This document shows, one piece after another, positions 10,160-24,140 of a DNA stretch of 64,000 nucleotides. This DNA is from Scleromitrula shiraiana (lineage: Eukaryota; Ascomycota; Leotiomycetes; Helotiales; Sclerotiniaceae), in the NCBI GenBank assembly GCA_028455995.1, contig JABELC010000008.1:310001-374000 (forward strand), in the 5' to 3' direction. The position numbers and the translations under genes were made by a program. Within the stretch, counting starts at the first letter, position 1. Each line of letters begins with the position of its first letter. The notes below the pieces were generated by a model. That model was given only the letters and a program-made list of their open reading frames with translations. It was not told the origin of the DNA and ran no database searches.

Positions 10160-11434
10160 ATTGAACTCTGTTGTTGTACCGGAATACTTCATAAATATAC
10201 GAAATCCAGTAAAGGTTACAATGGACATACCTTGTTACTATCTCTGTTTTGATTACAAAGCGAAACGCTCGAAATCAAGATGTGTTTACTTTCGTCATGC
10301 AAGTGTTATTTATATAATCGATAGCGAGTTATATAAGACTCTATTCAGATCGTTTTTTTTTAAACAAAATCCTTATAGATTCAAATTTCTAGCTTAAATG
10401 ACATTTAGACAATAATCATAGTATTTTGATCTATCATATGATTAATTATTAAATTTTATATATTAAATATTAAAATTATATTTTTTAATAATAACTAAGT
10501 TTAATTTATTACTAGTGATTGAAGATTAAGAAAATAGTTTTATTATTTTTAAAAACTTTTTAAGTTTTTTAAAAAAATATTATTAATAATATTATATTAG
10601 AAAAGAGATCAATGATATTACTAGTACAAGTCTGAATAATTAATAAAACAAAGACCGTGACTCTTATAGTTCTTTTTATCATATAGTTTTGAATCAATAA
10701 TTTCAATAATATAATTATAATTATTTTAACTAAATTCTATCTTTTTAAATGATTCATATAAAACATTAATAATAAATTCAAATTTTTTAAATCTTTTTTA
10801 TTCAATTGTTTTCAAATCTATTTTTTATGTATTTTTTTAATTTTATTTTATTGAACTTTATAAATGATGAAATTTATATTTCATATTAATTGTATATTTT
10901 TGAATTTTTGAAGTTAATTATATTTTTAGATTATTAATCATCTTGTTTATTTTTTATTTTATTCTCGATTCTGTATTTTTTAATTATTTAGTTTATGTTT
11001 TATTTTGATTATTGTTTAGTTCTTTTTGAATCACAAATATTTATCAATTTTTTATTTATTAATCTAGATTTTTATATATTTGAATAAGTTTTAGAAAGGA
11101 TTTTGATTATTATTATTCTTGTTTCTAATTTTTTTTTAAAAAAAAATAAAAAAAACATTCTTTTTTCAAGAAATGATTCAAAATTCATTATTAACTTTTT
11201 TGAAAGAAACATTTATTTATTTTAATACTATATTTATTGTCTTATATATATTATACTATATTATATTATACTATATATTATTTTCTTAATAACTTTATTT
11301 ATTTTCAATAAAAGATTTCATTATTTTTTTGAATTAATATTTTCAAATACTAATTACTTTTGTAATTTAATATATTTTTATAATTCATATTATATATTTT
11401 ATATTTTGTTAATATTTAACATTTAATGTTTTTA
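10160..11434. other. Composition boundary: gene-bearing DNA to AT desert
   Basis: Base composition shifts over about 10300-10450 from ordinary to extremely AT-rich. No gene is visible. The plus-strand open frame at 10161-10397 looks like chance. No transposon end is seen exactly at the boundary; the first recognisable element end is at 11437. Confidence 0.8.
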
Positions 11435-11436
11435 TA

Positions 11437-13622
11437 CTCGATTAAATTAAAATTGAAGCAGGCGCAAAATAAGCAAATCCTCTTAAAACTCTTTAAATAT
11501 GTTTTTTTATTTTTGCGTTAATTTTAATAATTTTAATAATTTTAATAATTTTAATAATTTTAATAATTTTAATAATTTTAATAATTTTAATAATTTTAAT
11601 AATTTTAATAATTTTAATAATTTTAATAATTTTAATAATTTTAATAATTTTAATAATTTTAATAATTTTAATAATTTTAATAATTTTAATAATTTTAATA
11701 ATTTTAATAATTTTAATAATTTTAATAATTTTAATAATTTTAATAATTTTAATAATTTTAATAATTTTAATAATTTTAATAATTTTAATAATTTTAATAA
11801 TTTTAATAATTTTGAATTATATTCAATAAAAAATAAGTTACAAAAATTATAAAAATAAAATTTATAAATTATAAAAACTTTATTAAAAAAATCTATAAAT
11901 TTTTAATTATATGATATTTTAGAGTAATTTATAAAAAAATCGTTCATATATTAAATTGAAAAAAAATATAGTTATGAAATATTTATAAAAATAAATAATT
12001 AAATAAAGATATATTATAAACTTTTATTTGATATTAAAACTATTTGAAAAACTTTTTTAAAAGAAATTAAAAAACTATTTTTAATAAAAATCAAAAATAA
12101 AAAATTGTTAAAATATATGTTTATAATCATAAATTTTATTTTAGAAAAATCAATCAATAGATTTTTAAATTTAAATTATTTATATTTTATGATAAATGTT
12201 TTTAAATTATATATGATTATATAGAATTCTTTATTTTTAATATTAAGAAATTTAAATTAAATTTATTTATATATCAAAAATATATATAATTTATATATTA
12301 TTTGTTAAATATTGATATAAAACTTTATATATTTTGAAATCAAATTAATAAATATTTTAAATATAATAAAAAGTATTATTAATATAATTTAATCAAATAT
12401 TTTTATTTTGATATTATTTAATTTATTTTAAAATAAATATATCAAAAAATAAAATTTATAAATGTATTTAAATAAAAAAAGTTTTTTAAATTATATAAAA
12501 TCTTTTTAAAAAAATATATATATATATATAATATAGAAATATAATGATTTATCTAAATTAAATTTAAAAAGAGAATTTAAAATAAAAATAAATAAAGAAA
12601 AATTGAAATTTAATATTTAAAGTTTTTGAAGATTTTTATTTATTAATTAAATTTGATTTTTTATTAAATAATTTATATGAATAAATAAATAAAAATACAT
12701 TATTTGAAATATTTACATATGAATATATAATATATAAAAATGATCAATTTAAAAAAAATATCAGTTAATTTTATATATTTAAATTTTTTATTGTATTTCT
12801 TCTTATTTTTTAGATCTGAAATTTATAATAAAAAAAGATTATTAAATTTGAATATAGTATTATAATGATAAAATTAAAATTATAATAAATAATATATTTA
12901 AATATATAAATAAATTTATTAAAAAGTATATAAACCTATTTAATATTATTTAAATAATTTAAATATAATAAAATATATATCAAATTATATTAAAATTCAA
13001 ATTAAAAAAAATATTTTTAATTATAAATAAAAAACTAATTTAATCTTAAAAAAAGAAATAAATTAAAATACTAATTTAATAAATTAATAAATAAATAAAC
13101 AATATAGAAAATCAATTTTAAAAAATAATGAAATATAATAAAATATAATAAAAATAATCATTTTAATAAATAAAATATATATAGTTTTAAACTTTAATTT
13201 TGTTAATATCATTAATTCTTCTTTTATTAATTATTTTTTATATATTTTTAATATTCAAATTATTTATTGATAAAATAAATATTATAATATAATTATTTTT
13301 TTAATTTACTTTAATAAATTTTTATTTAAGATTATCATAATTTTAATTTATTATATAATATCAAAAATTTAATATTAGAATTCATTAGTAATAATATTAT
13401 TTATTTTAAAAGATATAAAAATATTTATAAAGTTATTAGAAAAACTTGTTAAATATTAATATTATAATATATAATTATATAATTTTATTAATATTAAGAT
13501 TTAAATATTTAAAGTATTATTAATCAAATTATTAATTTTTTAAAAAATGATAAAATAAGGTTAAAACACAATTTTGAGAGTTTTCGGTAATTTGCGCGTG
13601 CTTCAATTTTAATTTAACCGAG
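11437..13622 (-). mobile_element. TIR transposon, long form, copy 1
   Basis: Starts CTCGATTAAATTAAAATTGA at 11437 and ends with the inverted counterpart ...TTTAACCGAG at 13622; each end touches a TA dinucleotide (11435-11436, 13623-13624). Inverted ends match for about 25 bases, then differ in a consistent way, giving two end types: one continues AAATTACCGAAAAC (right end here), the other AAAATAAGC (left end here). TA target sites and inverted ends fit the Tc1/mariner superfamily (including Fot1/pogo types). Length is about 1.9 kb without the internal minisatellite. No transposase is readable after mutation. The minus sign denotes opposite orientation to the copy at 24143. Confidence 0.8.
11518..11813. 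repeat. 9-bp minisatellite AATTTTAAT, about 33 copies
   Basis: Near-perfect tandem array of AATTTTAAT located about 80 bases inside the TIR element's left end. Homogeneity is far higher than that of the surrounding mutated sequence, and the corresponding copy of the element (24143-31830) lacks the array, so it expanded after insertion. It encodes a spurious Asn-Phe-Asn polymer. Confidence 0.95.
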
Positions 13623-16600
13623 TACTTTTATAGAAATTAATTTTTTTTTATAATATATACTTTTGATTTAAATTTAAACTCAATGTTAATGTTATATTCT
13701 ATAATGATGATGATAAATAGTTTGATAAAATATATATTAATAACTTATATTAAATTTTCTATTAAATAATTAAATTAAACAATAAAAATTCAACTTTGTT
13801 TTTTATTCATATCAATTTGAACTTCAAAGTTTTATAATATTTTTAAAATATTATTTATATTTTATATTTTATATTATCATATTAATCTTTTATTGAATAA
13901 AGAATACATCTTTAAATTAAATATCATTCCTTTTTTTATTGATTTTTACGAAGGATAGATTGATTTGAATTATCAAAGATCTTAAAATATTCATAAATTA
14001 AATTGATTTTTATTTTAGTAATTATTTAAACTAAAAAGTTTTGAATTCATAATAGTATACAAAAACCAAAACTTTATATATTTGATTATAAATTTATATA
14101 ATTTAATAATCATGATTTTTAATATATAATAATAGTAATTTAATTTTTGATTTGATTTATCTATAGATAGATTTAGACTAATCATACAAATCATCTTGAT
14201 TATATATAAAAAAAGTTTTAAAAAACATATAAAAGTTTTGTATTTTTTATTTATAATTTATTTATTTATTAATGATATTGTAAATAAATATATTAACATA
14301 TATATATTTAATTATATTATAAAACTCAATTATTATTTTATAAAACATAATTATTTTATATGCATTATCGATAAAAATATAAAAATATAAATTTTTGTGA
14401 ATAATATTTTTATTTGAAATTGTTTTTATATATTATTTTTTTGTTTTATATTATATATTTATTATCTAAAAAATTGATGTATTTATATATTATTAAAATG
14501 TTTAATTGACAAATAATTAATTATGTTTATTAATTTAAATCAAATTATTTTTATTTTTGAAATATATATACATTCTAAATATAAAATATTGTTAAATATA
14601 TTTAATATTTTTAAATTAAAAAGAAATATACTATATTTTAAGTAATAATTCTATAATATATATATTTATTTTGTAACAAATTTTAAGATCATTATTATAT
14701 TTCTTTTTATTCAATTTTTGTTTAGTACACTAAAAAAAATAAATCTTCACATTTTATTATATTCAAAAGAATTCTTATTATTAATATTGTTAAAAGTTTA
14801 TTTAAAATATTAAAAAGTATTATTAATATAATTTTAGTTTAAATTTTTTTTAATTTGAATAATAAAATTATATAAATCTTTTTAAATTATTATAAATAAT
14901 AATCATATATTAAATAAACATTGAATAAACATTGAATAAATGTTAAATAAATATTAAATCAATATTAAAACTTCATTGATTGTTTAATGATGAAATTAAA
15001 AATCTTTAAAAAGTTTAAGATTTCATATAATTTTAATCTTATATAAATTAGTTTTATATGTATTTGAATTATTTTTTGAATACTTTTTTAATTATTAAAT
15101 ATCATTTATTGTTTATAATATATAATATAATATTTAAAAAATTCATTTCTAACAATAATTTAACATAATAAATTATTAATTTTTTTTGTTTTTTGTTTTT
15201 TTTAATTGGATTTCTTTTAATTTAAAAATATTTTATATATAATAATCTCTATATTTATACTAATATAGGATTATTAAAAAGCTTATTAAAATAATATATT
15301 TCATACTTTATTAAATTATTTATTTTTTTGATTTTGTAAGTTATATTCTTATTAATATTATAAAACATTTGAAACTAAGAATTCATAATGAATAATATAT
15401 TCTTTATTAACTTCTATATTTGTATAAAAATTATTTATAATATTTAATAACTTTTTTATTCTATTTGTTTTTGTTTTTAATCTAATTTTCTTCATATAAT
15501 AAAGATATATTATTTTATTTACTATTATCTATTGTTTTGTTTTTTTCATATTTTTTATATCATATTTTTATTTTGTATTAGTTTTTATTTTATATTATTC
15601 TTTTCTATAATAACTTTTATTTAAATATTTACTATTTACATAATTCCATTTTTTGATTATATTTTTCAAAAGTTTTAAACACTTATATAATTAATTAACA
15701 AAAGTTTATATAGTATTTTGTTTTTTGCTATAATTCTTTATTAAAATCTCATTAAATCGACAATACTTGATAAGTTTTATAGTTTTAAATGATTATAAAA
15801 ATTGATTTTATTGATTTTATACATTTAATATATTATTTTATAAATTCTAGTGATTTTTTAGTTAGAATTAATGAATCAATAATAAAATAAATAATTATCA
15901 AAATATCAAGATAATAAATCTTTATAAAAAGAATATCCAAAAAGTACGATCATTATTAAAATAAAATTTGAAATTGAAAATTAAAATTCAAGAAATTTCA
16001 TTTCGATTTTTATATAATCTAAATAAATAATTCTTGGTAATAAAACAAAGATGTTTAAAAGATTTTATCATAATTAAAACTTCATATTTATTTATATAGT
16101 ACTTCATCATTTGACGAATAAATAATCATTTTAAAATTGATTTAATGACTTTAAATTATTTTTTTATCCCTTTTATCTCTTATAATTCTTTTTAAATAGT
16201 ATCAATTGATTGCTTACTTTTTTTATCATTTTTATATTAGATTTTATATAGTATCTAATAATTTATTAAAAAACTATTTATTTTAAATATTATTTTATTC
16301 AGGTTTTTGTATTTAATAAAATACTTGAAACTTCTTATATTTTATATATATCATTCATCAATTGATTAATTCATTTTATATAATTCTTATAATTCTTATT
16401 TATTAATATTTTTTGAAATCTTAAATGACTTTATAGTGTTCTTGTATAATTTATTAAAGGAAATTATATTTGTTTGATGTTGAATGTAGATAGATATACA
16501 ATTCAAAGAATTACAAATGTTTTCTAAATCAAAAAAGAATTTAATTCATATATAAATCTTTTTATAGTTTTGAATAAATTGATTTTTTTTTGAATATTCA

Positions 16601-17842
16601 AGTTCTAAAAAATTATAATTATTATATAATTCTAAATACATATTATTTTATATTATATATTGTCTATATGATATCCATTATAAAATTTAATATTATTTCT
16701 ATGTTTTTTTAATTCGATTTTTAAATAATATGTAAAAAGTGGTTATTACTTTTTTTAATATTATTTTAACAATATTATTAAACTTAAATTTTATGAATAA
16801 TTTATTGAAAAGAATTTTCATAATTAAACAAAATAAGATTTTAAAATTGAATTAGAAAAGTAAATCGATATTTAATTAGTTTTTTTTAAAATATTTAAAT
16901 ATATAATATTGGATTGTAATTTTTAATTTTTTAATCGTCATTAATTTATAACTATTAAATTATTGATATAAAAAACTTTATTCAAAACTTGGTCTGTAAT
17001 TCTTTCTAAAATTTGAATATAAATAAAATTTTTTTGAATAATTATTAATAATATTTACAATAAAAGTTTTAATTACAATTTGATTATATATATTCTATAT
17101 TTTGAAATGAAAAGTATTTTTCTGAAGAATCTATATTTGATCATAGATAATGTATTAAGTTCATCATATGTTTTTGTAAATTAAAATAATTATATTTTTA
17201 TATTCAATAATTCTAGAACAAAGATAAATATAATTATAAAACAAGATTCAAGTATTACATGAATGAATTATAAATCTTTAAATGATTTATTTTATAATCA
17301 AATTAAAATGTGATATAATTTAAAAAGTATTTATTTGGTTATAAAATATAAAATATATTCAATTTGTATTTAATATCTTTTATATTTTGATAAATAATAT
17401 TGTTGTGCATTTTATTAAATATTCTTTATATTATATTATTAAACATGATTAGATAATTCAAATTTTATATTCATGTTGTACTATATAATAGTAGATTATT
17501 TTTCAATTTAACAAACGTATTAATTTTAATTGACTAATTAAAACCAGCATTATATAAATTAACATTAAATAAACATAAAATTATAAAAAATTAAAAGTTA
17601 TCATAATAGTTTTTTTTATAAAGCTTTTATAAAGAACTATGAATTATTTCATTCGTTATTTTTATTTAAATTCCTAGTTGATTTAGCAATAAATTTGAAG
17701 GAAACATTTGTAATAATATTTACTATTTTCTTTAATATATAAGAAATTTCAAAGTTATATTGGAAAAAGAAATATAAAATTAAAATCAAATATATATTTC
17801 CTTTATTAGAATTCCAAATATTTACAATATCGTTTTTAAAAA

Positions 17843-17940
17843 TAGTTTATATTATTATATAATTTAGAAATATTATTATAAAACATTCAAGTAGTTTATA
17901 TTATTATATAATCTATAAATATTATTATAAAATATATAAA
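17843..17940. repeat. Tandem duplication of about 50 bp
   Basis: Two adjacent copies beginning TAGTTTATATTATTATATAA and ending in ATTATTATAAAA, differing at a few positions. A simple direct duplication in AT-rich DNA. Confidence 0.7.
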
Positions 17941-18802
17941 TAATTATATATATAAATATAAACTTTTCTATTGTATATAGATTAAATATGTTATTTTTCA
18001 TTTTATCAAATAATAATCTTTGTTTATTAAATTGAATGTTTTATTTAGAAAAAATATAAAAAGCATCCAAGTTATTATTGATATGATTTTACAAAAGTTA
18101 TTTGAAATTTTATACTCATTTTGAAAATAGGATTTTATAATTATGAATCTTTTACTTATATAATATATCTAATTTCATATACTAAGTTTTTGTTAAAGTT
18201 AAATGAATAAAAATCTTTTTTTAAAAGAATGATTTTTAATTATTTCAAAAATTATAATTTTCTTTCATGTAATTATTAATTAATTTTAACATAAAGGTTT
18301 TTGTTTTTTTTTTTTTTTGATTTGTATATTAACAATTAATCAATTGATCTTTTTTATATAAAACGATTTTATTATCTTTATATAAAAAATATATATTATT
18401 TTGAACACTTAAATATTTCTAAAGTTGTTTAAATTATTAAAAATTAAAAACAAACTTTATTTTTTATTATTTATATACTTATATATTTCCTTTATTCAAA
18501 GTAAATTTAATATCATAATTTGATAATAAAATAACTTTATTAATAAATAAATTGAAAAAAGATTTTATAATATTAATGTAAACGTAAGTTCTTTAAAAAA
18601 TATAACAATTGCTTTTCAATATATAATTCAAACTTCTCTAAATTTGAAATCAATTATTATATTCTTAATACTAGTAAATGTTTTGATATATCATACTTTA
18701 TACAAATAACCCTTTTTGTGCAAAACATAGCATATATAAATTAATAAGTTTTTAAAATTTATGAAAATTCTATTAAAAAGTTCTTAGGTTTTATGATTAA
18801 TT

Positions 18803-18861
18803 ATAATAATTCTTTTCTATTTATTTGATTAAAGTTTAATAGAAAAGAATTGAATTATTAA
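18803..18861. repeat. Imperfect inverted repeat (hairpin)
   Basis: ATAATTCTTTTCTATT on the left is mirrored by AATAGAAAAGAATTGAATTAT on the right around an AT loop of about 20 bases. It is longer than expected for chance but of unknown origin. Confidence 0.45.
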
Positions 18862-20109
18862 TTATTATGATACATTATATATTTTTTAAGAATATAATAA
18901 TGTTTATTTAGAAAGATTTGAAACAAATATTATAAATAGTTTTTCAATTCAATAACCTAAAATGAATAATTAAATATCTTATTGATTTTCTTTTGATTTC
19001 TTTTCAATAATATATTAAATATTCAAATAGAATAAATAAATTCATTCAATCTTTTTTTTTAAATCACTAAATATCTTATGAATTAGAATTAACCTTCATT
19101 TTGAAGTTTGTAAAAATATATTCTAATTATAAACTTTTTAATTTGTCATCTTTTATTGAATTTTATCAATATATATTTTTCAAATAATAAATTACTAATT
19201 TTATTATCAGTTTCATAGATTTGAGAGCTTTTAATTAATTAAATATTTTTATAAATTTTGATTATAAATTATAAATACATATTTTAAATCATATATGAAT
19301 ATTAAATATATTTGATAATATGAAAGTTTTTATGATTAATATAATAAATACTTTTTAAATAAAAAATATATTCTATTGGAATTTTAATTTTAATAAAGTC
19401 TTGTTAATCAAATTTTTGAAAAAGCATTTTTCTTTGTTTGAATTTATAATCGTTTTCATATATAATCTTTTAAATTACTAGTATAAGATATATAGTTATT
19501 TAATCATAAGTAATATTAAGTATATATATGTTATAATAATAATATTTTAAATTCTTTAAAGAATTTTTTACAAAAAATGATTTTTGTATTAAAACAAATT
19601 AAAGTATTTTATAAATATTACTATTGTAAAATAGAGAAATATCATAATTCTATAAATAAAGTTTTTGATTTTTAATATTGAATCAATAATATATCGTAAT
19701 TTCTCTTTATTAATAATTATTTTACTCTATTTATTTAAATATCAAAAGATTACTTACTTAACTTTTTATTTTTTATTTATTAAGAAAGAAAAGTAATCTA
19801 TATTTGTATAGATTTTTAAATTTTTTACATCTAATATTATTTATATTAGAATTATAATATATATATATATAATATTAAACAATATTTGTTATATGTATGA
19901 TATCAAGTTCATTATTATTTTGATTGTTATAATATCTGTTATTAATATTAAAATATATTTTGCTTTTTAATTAATATATAAACCAGAATAAATAAATATA
20001 GTTAAAGAATTTCTTATGTTTTTTATAATTTTTCATTATCTCTAATTTGAATATAAATTATTATTTTTTTATACTTTATATATTTTGAATTCTTATTTTC
20101 ATTGATATA

Positions 20110-21060
20110 CTCGGTCAAATTAAAATTGAAGCACGCACAAATTACCAAAAAACTCTTAAAATGAACGATTTTATACAAATCATTTTTTATGTTAATATAA
20201 ATAAATTGATTAATTATTTATAAGATTATTGAAATTATTAAATTTAAATCATTTTTGTATTAAAATATATATTATTGAAAATTAAAAATTAAATCATGCT
20301 TTTAAATTTTATATAATTTAATTAAATATAATATAAAAACTTTATAAAAATATTATAATTTTAATTTGATTTAAATGAATAAATCATTATTTTAAAAAAT
20401 AACCAAAATATATATAAATATATAAAAAAGAATTTATTTAATATAAAAATTATCTATATGAAAAAAATATATAAAAATATAATATAATAAAATTAAAAAG
20501 AATATATATCATATTTATAAATATGAAATATCAAATATTATTATATTAATTTCGATTTTTAAAAATTATTAAAATTATTTCAAAATTTTGATATACAATA
20601 ATTTATATTTTTATAATTGTTATATCAAAATATTATTTAATATAATTTTGATTCAAATGAATTATTAAAAATTTTAAAAATTTTAAAAAATTAAAAATAC
20701 TTTTATAATCTCAATTTTTAAAAAACACTATATGAAATTTTAATATATAATATCTTTATTAAAAGCTTTTTTTATGTATTTATATACATTTTCATTTTTT
20801 TTAATATAATAATTTGTTTAATTTCAATTAAATTAAAATTATAATATTTTTATAGAATTATTATTTTGTATTTCATTAAATATTTCAAATTTTAATAATA
20901 AATATTTTAATTTAAAAATAATTCATATTCAATATTCTAAATAATTTTATAAATAATTAATCGGTTTATTTACATCAATATAGAAGGTGATTTATACAAA
21001 ATCGTCGATTTTAAACCGATTCGCTTATTTTGCGCGTGCGTCAATTTTAATTTGATCAAG
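20110..21060 (+). mobile_element. TIR transposon, short form (951 bp), copy 1
   Basis: Begins CTCGGTCAAATTAAAATTGA after TA (20108-20109) and ends ...TTTGATCAAG before TA (21061-21062). The ends are the same family as the long form, including a retained GCACGCACAAATTACC stretch on the left and GCTTATTTTGCGCGTGC on the right. With under 1 kb it is probably a non-autonomous derivative. Its interior matches the copies at 51662-52602, 61650-62283 and (inverted) 40836-41423. Confidence 0.82.
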
Positions 21061-21169
21061 TAATAATTATAAAAATATAAGTTATTATATAATAAAATTT
21101 GAAGTGATTTTGATAATTTTTACAAATCGGAATTATAATAATATTTAATATTTATAAATACCATATATA

Positions 21170-21441
21170 TATTTTTTAATTTTATTATATTATAATTTTA
21201 TATATTTTTATGTAATTTGTATTTTATATTCAATTAAATATTGTAAATTTTAAAATCATTTTTTAATTTTTTAATTTTTATAATAAATATTTTAAGATAA
21301 GAATAAATTTTATTTAAAATTTGAAATAATTCTATAAATAATTAATTGATTTATTTATATTAATATAAAAGGTGATTTATATAAAAACAATTTTAAGAGG
21401 TTTTAGTAATTGATGTATGCTTTAATTTTAATTTGATTAAG
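21170..21441 (+). mobile_element. Truncated right part of a short TIR element
   Basis: The segment repeats the right third of the 951-bp element immediately to its left, including the block ATTGATTTATTTATATTAAT and an end ...TTTGATTAAG followed by TA at 21442-21443. No matching left end is seen. The terminal motif GGTTTTAGTAATTGATG is the AAATTACC end type, unlike the right end of the neighbour. Confidence 0.65.
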
Positions 21442-22089
21442 TAAAGAATTCTATTATTAATTATTTAAATTTATAATTTATTCATGATAATAAATAATAA
21501 AATTATAAAACTTATAAAAACTTATAAAAATTTATATAAATCATTTTCTTAATTTTAAGATATATTTTCTTAAAGTTTCAAATATATATGAAGATATTAA
21601 GTCTAAAGAATTCAACTTTATATTAATTTCTCTAAAAATTATTTTACTTTTTTATTTTAAAATATAATATAGCGTTATCAAATTTGTTATTCGAATATCA
21701 ATTTTAAAAGTTTGATTTTAATTATATTTAAAGAGTTTTTTATTAACTCTTTTTTTTTAAATAAATTTCTTTTATATATTAATTAATTATTAAATTTTTT
21801 TCTTCTTATTTTACAAGAATATAGTTTAATAGGAACATTTAAATTATTATAAATAAATATATATATCTATTAAATTATATATTTTTATTTATATTTATTA
21901 TTTTAATGTAATATACTATAAAAATAGTATATTAATACATATTTCTTTTATTTCAATATTAATAATTATAGATATTTTAATATGAAATTTCTTTAAAGTT
22001 TTAGAGTTTTATATATATTTTTTGATTTTATTAATAAATAAATGGACATTTTTTTAAATTATAGTTTTATTCATTATTATATAATCTCT

Positions 22090-22510
22090 TTCATTAAAGC
22101 TGATTGAAAGATCAAAATTAATATGCTTAACAACCTCAACGAAATAATTTCAGTCAATTAATAAACAAAAATAATCTTTATAATCAACAATTTATAAAAT
22201 TAATAGAAATAATTTAAACATATATTTAAGTTTTTTTTATCTCAATAATTGGATCTTACAATTAATCAATTATTGATTGATTGTCAATCAACAAAAGTAT
22301 GCCAATAATTTGCTATTAATTAATATGAATATATTAGCAATTTACCGTCAATTAATAAACAAAATTTAGTCTATAAATTAATATTATGATAGTATTATTA
22401 ATCATTAATTTTATAATTATTTTTATTATCTATATTATCAATATCTTTTTTATCAATATCATTAATACACTTATTATTTATTAATACATTATTAATATAT
22501 CATAATATAT
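22090..22510 (-). repeat. Dispersed repeat family F, copy 1
   Basis: Reverse complement aligns with 44930-45160: shared landmarks include GACGGTAAATTGC, AAGTGTATTAA and CAATTATTGATTGATTGTCA. The segment is rich in short inverted repeats of ATTAATTGATTAAT type. No end structure or coding trace is clear, so the class is unknown. Confidence 0.6.
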
Positions 22511-22699
22511 ATAAATTTTAATAAAATCAATTAATTTTATTAATAAAAAATGAATTTTCTATAATTAATAATATTATATGATATCTAAATTAAATATTTT
22601 TTGAAAATATCATATATTAATACAAATCAATTAAACACAGATCATACATTTTATATGAATTAATATTATATAATACTAAAAAATTATATAATCTTTTGA

Positions 22700-24140
22700 T
22701 ATATGTAATCTATTTTAAATTGATAAATAATTATTATATTATTACAAAAATTCTTTTTTTATATCGTATATTCTATTTTCTTTTAAATATATTTAATATT
22801 AATTAATAGTTATAAATTAAATCACAAATTTATATATGATTATTGAAATAAAACTAAAATTTCTAGATTTTTAAAATTAATATTAATATTAAGTTAATTT
22901 AATCTTTTAAAAATAATCATTTCATAAATCATTATATCAAATTATAAGAAAAGATTTAAATTTTATTAATATTCAATTTTTTAAAAATAATTAAAATAGT
23001 TTTTAAATATTAAAAAATATCTTTAAAGGTTGAATTTCAAAAAATATTTAAAGATTTTGATTATATAAATAATAAATGTATTATTATTATATTTAATATA
23101 TATATTTATTCACAATAGATGTTTTTAGTTAAAGTTTTAATATATATATTTTTAATATTCATAAATCAATTTAACTTTTCATCAATTTAATATTATAACT
23201 ATAATTAAATATTTTTATATATTTAAAATTATTATAATCTTTAAATTGAATAACTTGAATGTATATAAATAATTTTAATTTAAATATAATAAACATATCC
23301 ATAAACGTTTATATTTATATTTATTTTATGATTTTGATTTTAATGAAATTTATTTATTATTTACTTATAATAAGTTTTTATTAAAATAAATATATAGTAA
23401 TTCTATTGATTTATAATCTAATTATTATTTCAAATAAAACAAAAATCCTTAAAATAAAAATAATATAAAAAATAATATAATTTCTATAAATATATTTATT
23501 TAAAATATAATAAAATTAAAATATTATATAAATATAATCAATAAAAATATTAAATTTTGTTATTTATATCAAATAAAAACAAAATTATAATTTCTATAAA
23601 TGAATATAATTTATAATCTCATATTTATTAAAAATACAAATATGATTAAAATTTTAAATAAATTTAAAAATATATATTCTTATATACTTTTTATTATGTA
23701 ACTATTATTAAGAATTTTAATAATAAATATATAAAAATATTAAAAGAATTTATGAATAATATTTGATTAGAAATTAAATTCAATTATGTTTTAAGATAAA
23801 TATAATAAATATAATATTTATAATTTTAAAAAATCTAATTTTTATTTAGAATATGAGATTAAATTATATATATTAAAAAAATTGAATTATCAAAAAACTA
23901 AAGATTTATAAAATAACTTTATCTTTTCATGTTATAGAATTAAATAAATTATTATATTAAAATTAAATAATAATTAATATAAAAATATATAAAAAGTATT
24001 TTATAATAATAATAATACATGTATAAATAAATTTATCTTTATAATATAAATATTATATAAAATTATATATTAAATCTATTTTTTTAATGAACTATATTAA
24101 TAGTGTGAAAATATATATAAAAATAAATTAATCAAAATTA
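22700..24140. other. AT-rich sequence without identified elements
   Basis: No gene, no end motif and no second copy that I noticed. Composition as in the rest of the desert. Confidence 0.5.

Larger units (their letters stand above)
13625..20107. other. AT-rich sequence without identified elements
   Basis: About 6.5 kb with no gene and no clear TIR, LTR or LINE end. The plus frame 14196-14390 is compositional. A roughly 50-bp tandem duplication and a hairpin inside it are listed separately. Probably further decayed transposons with no second copy in this window. Confidence 0.6.

Noticed and set aside
11499..11852. Asn-Phe-Asn repeat protein
   Set aside because: Translation of a 9-bp minisatellite inside a dead transposon.
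22090..24140. CRISPR array or bacterial features
   Set aside because: Repeats are irregular and palindromic without constant spacers, and the context is fungal.
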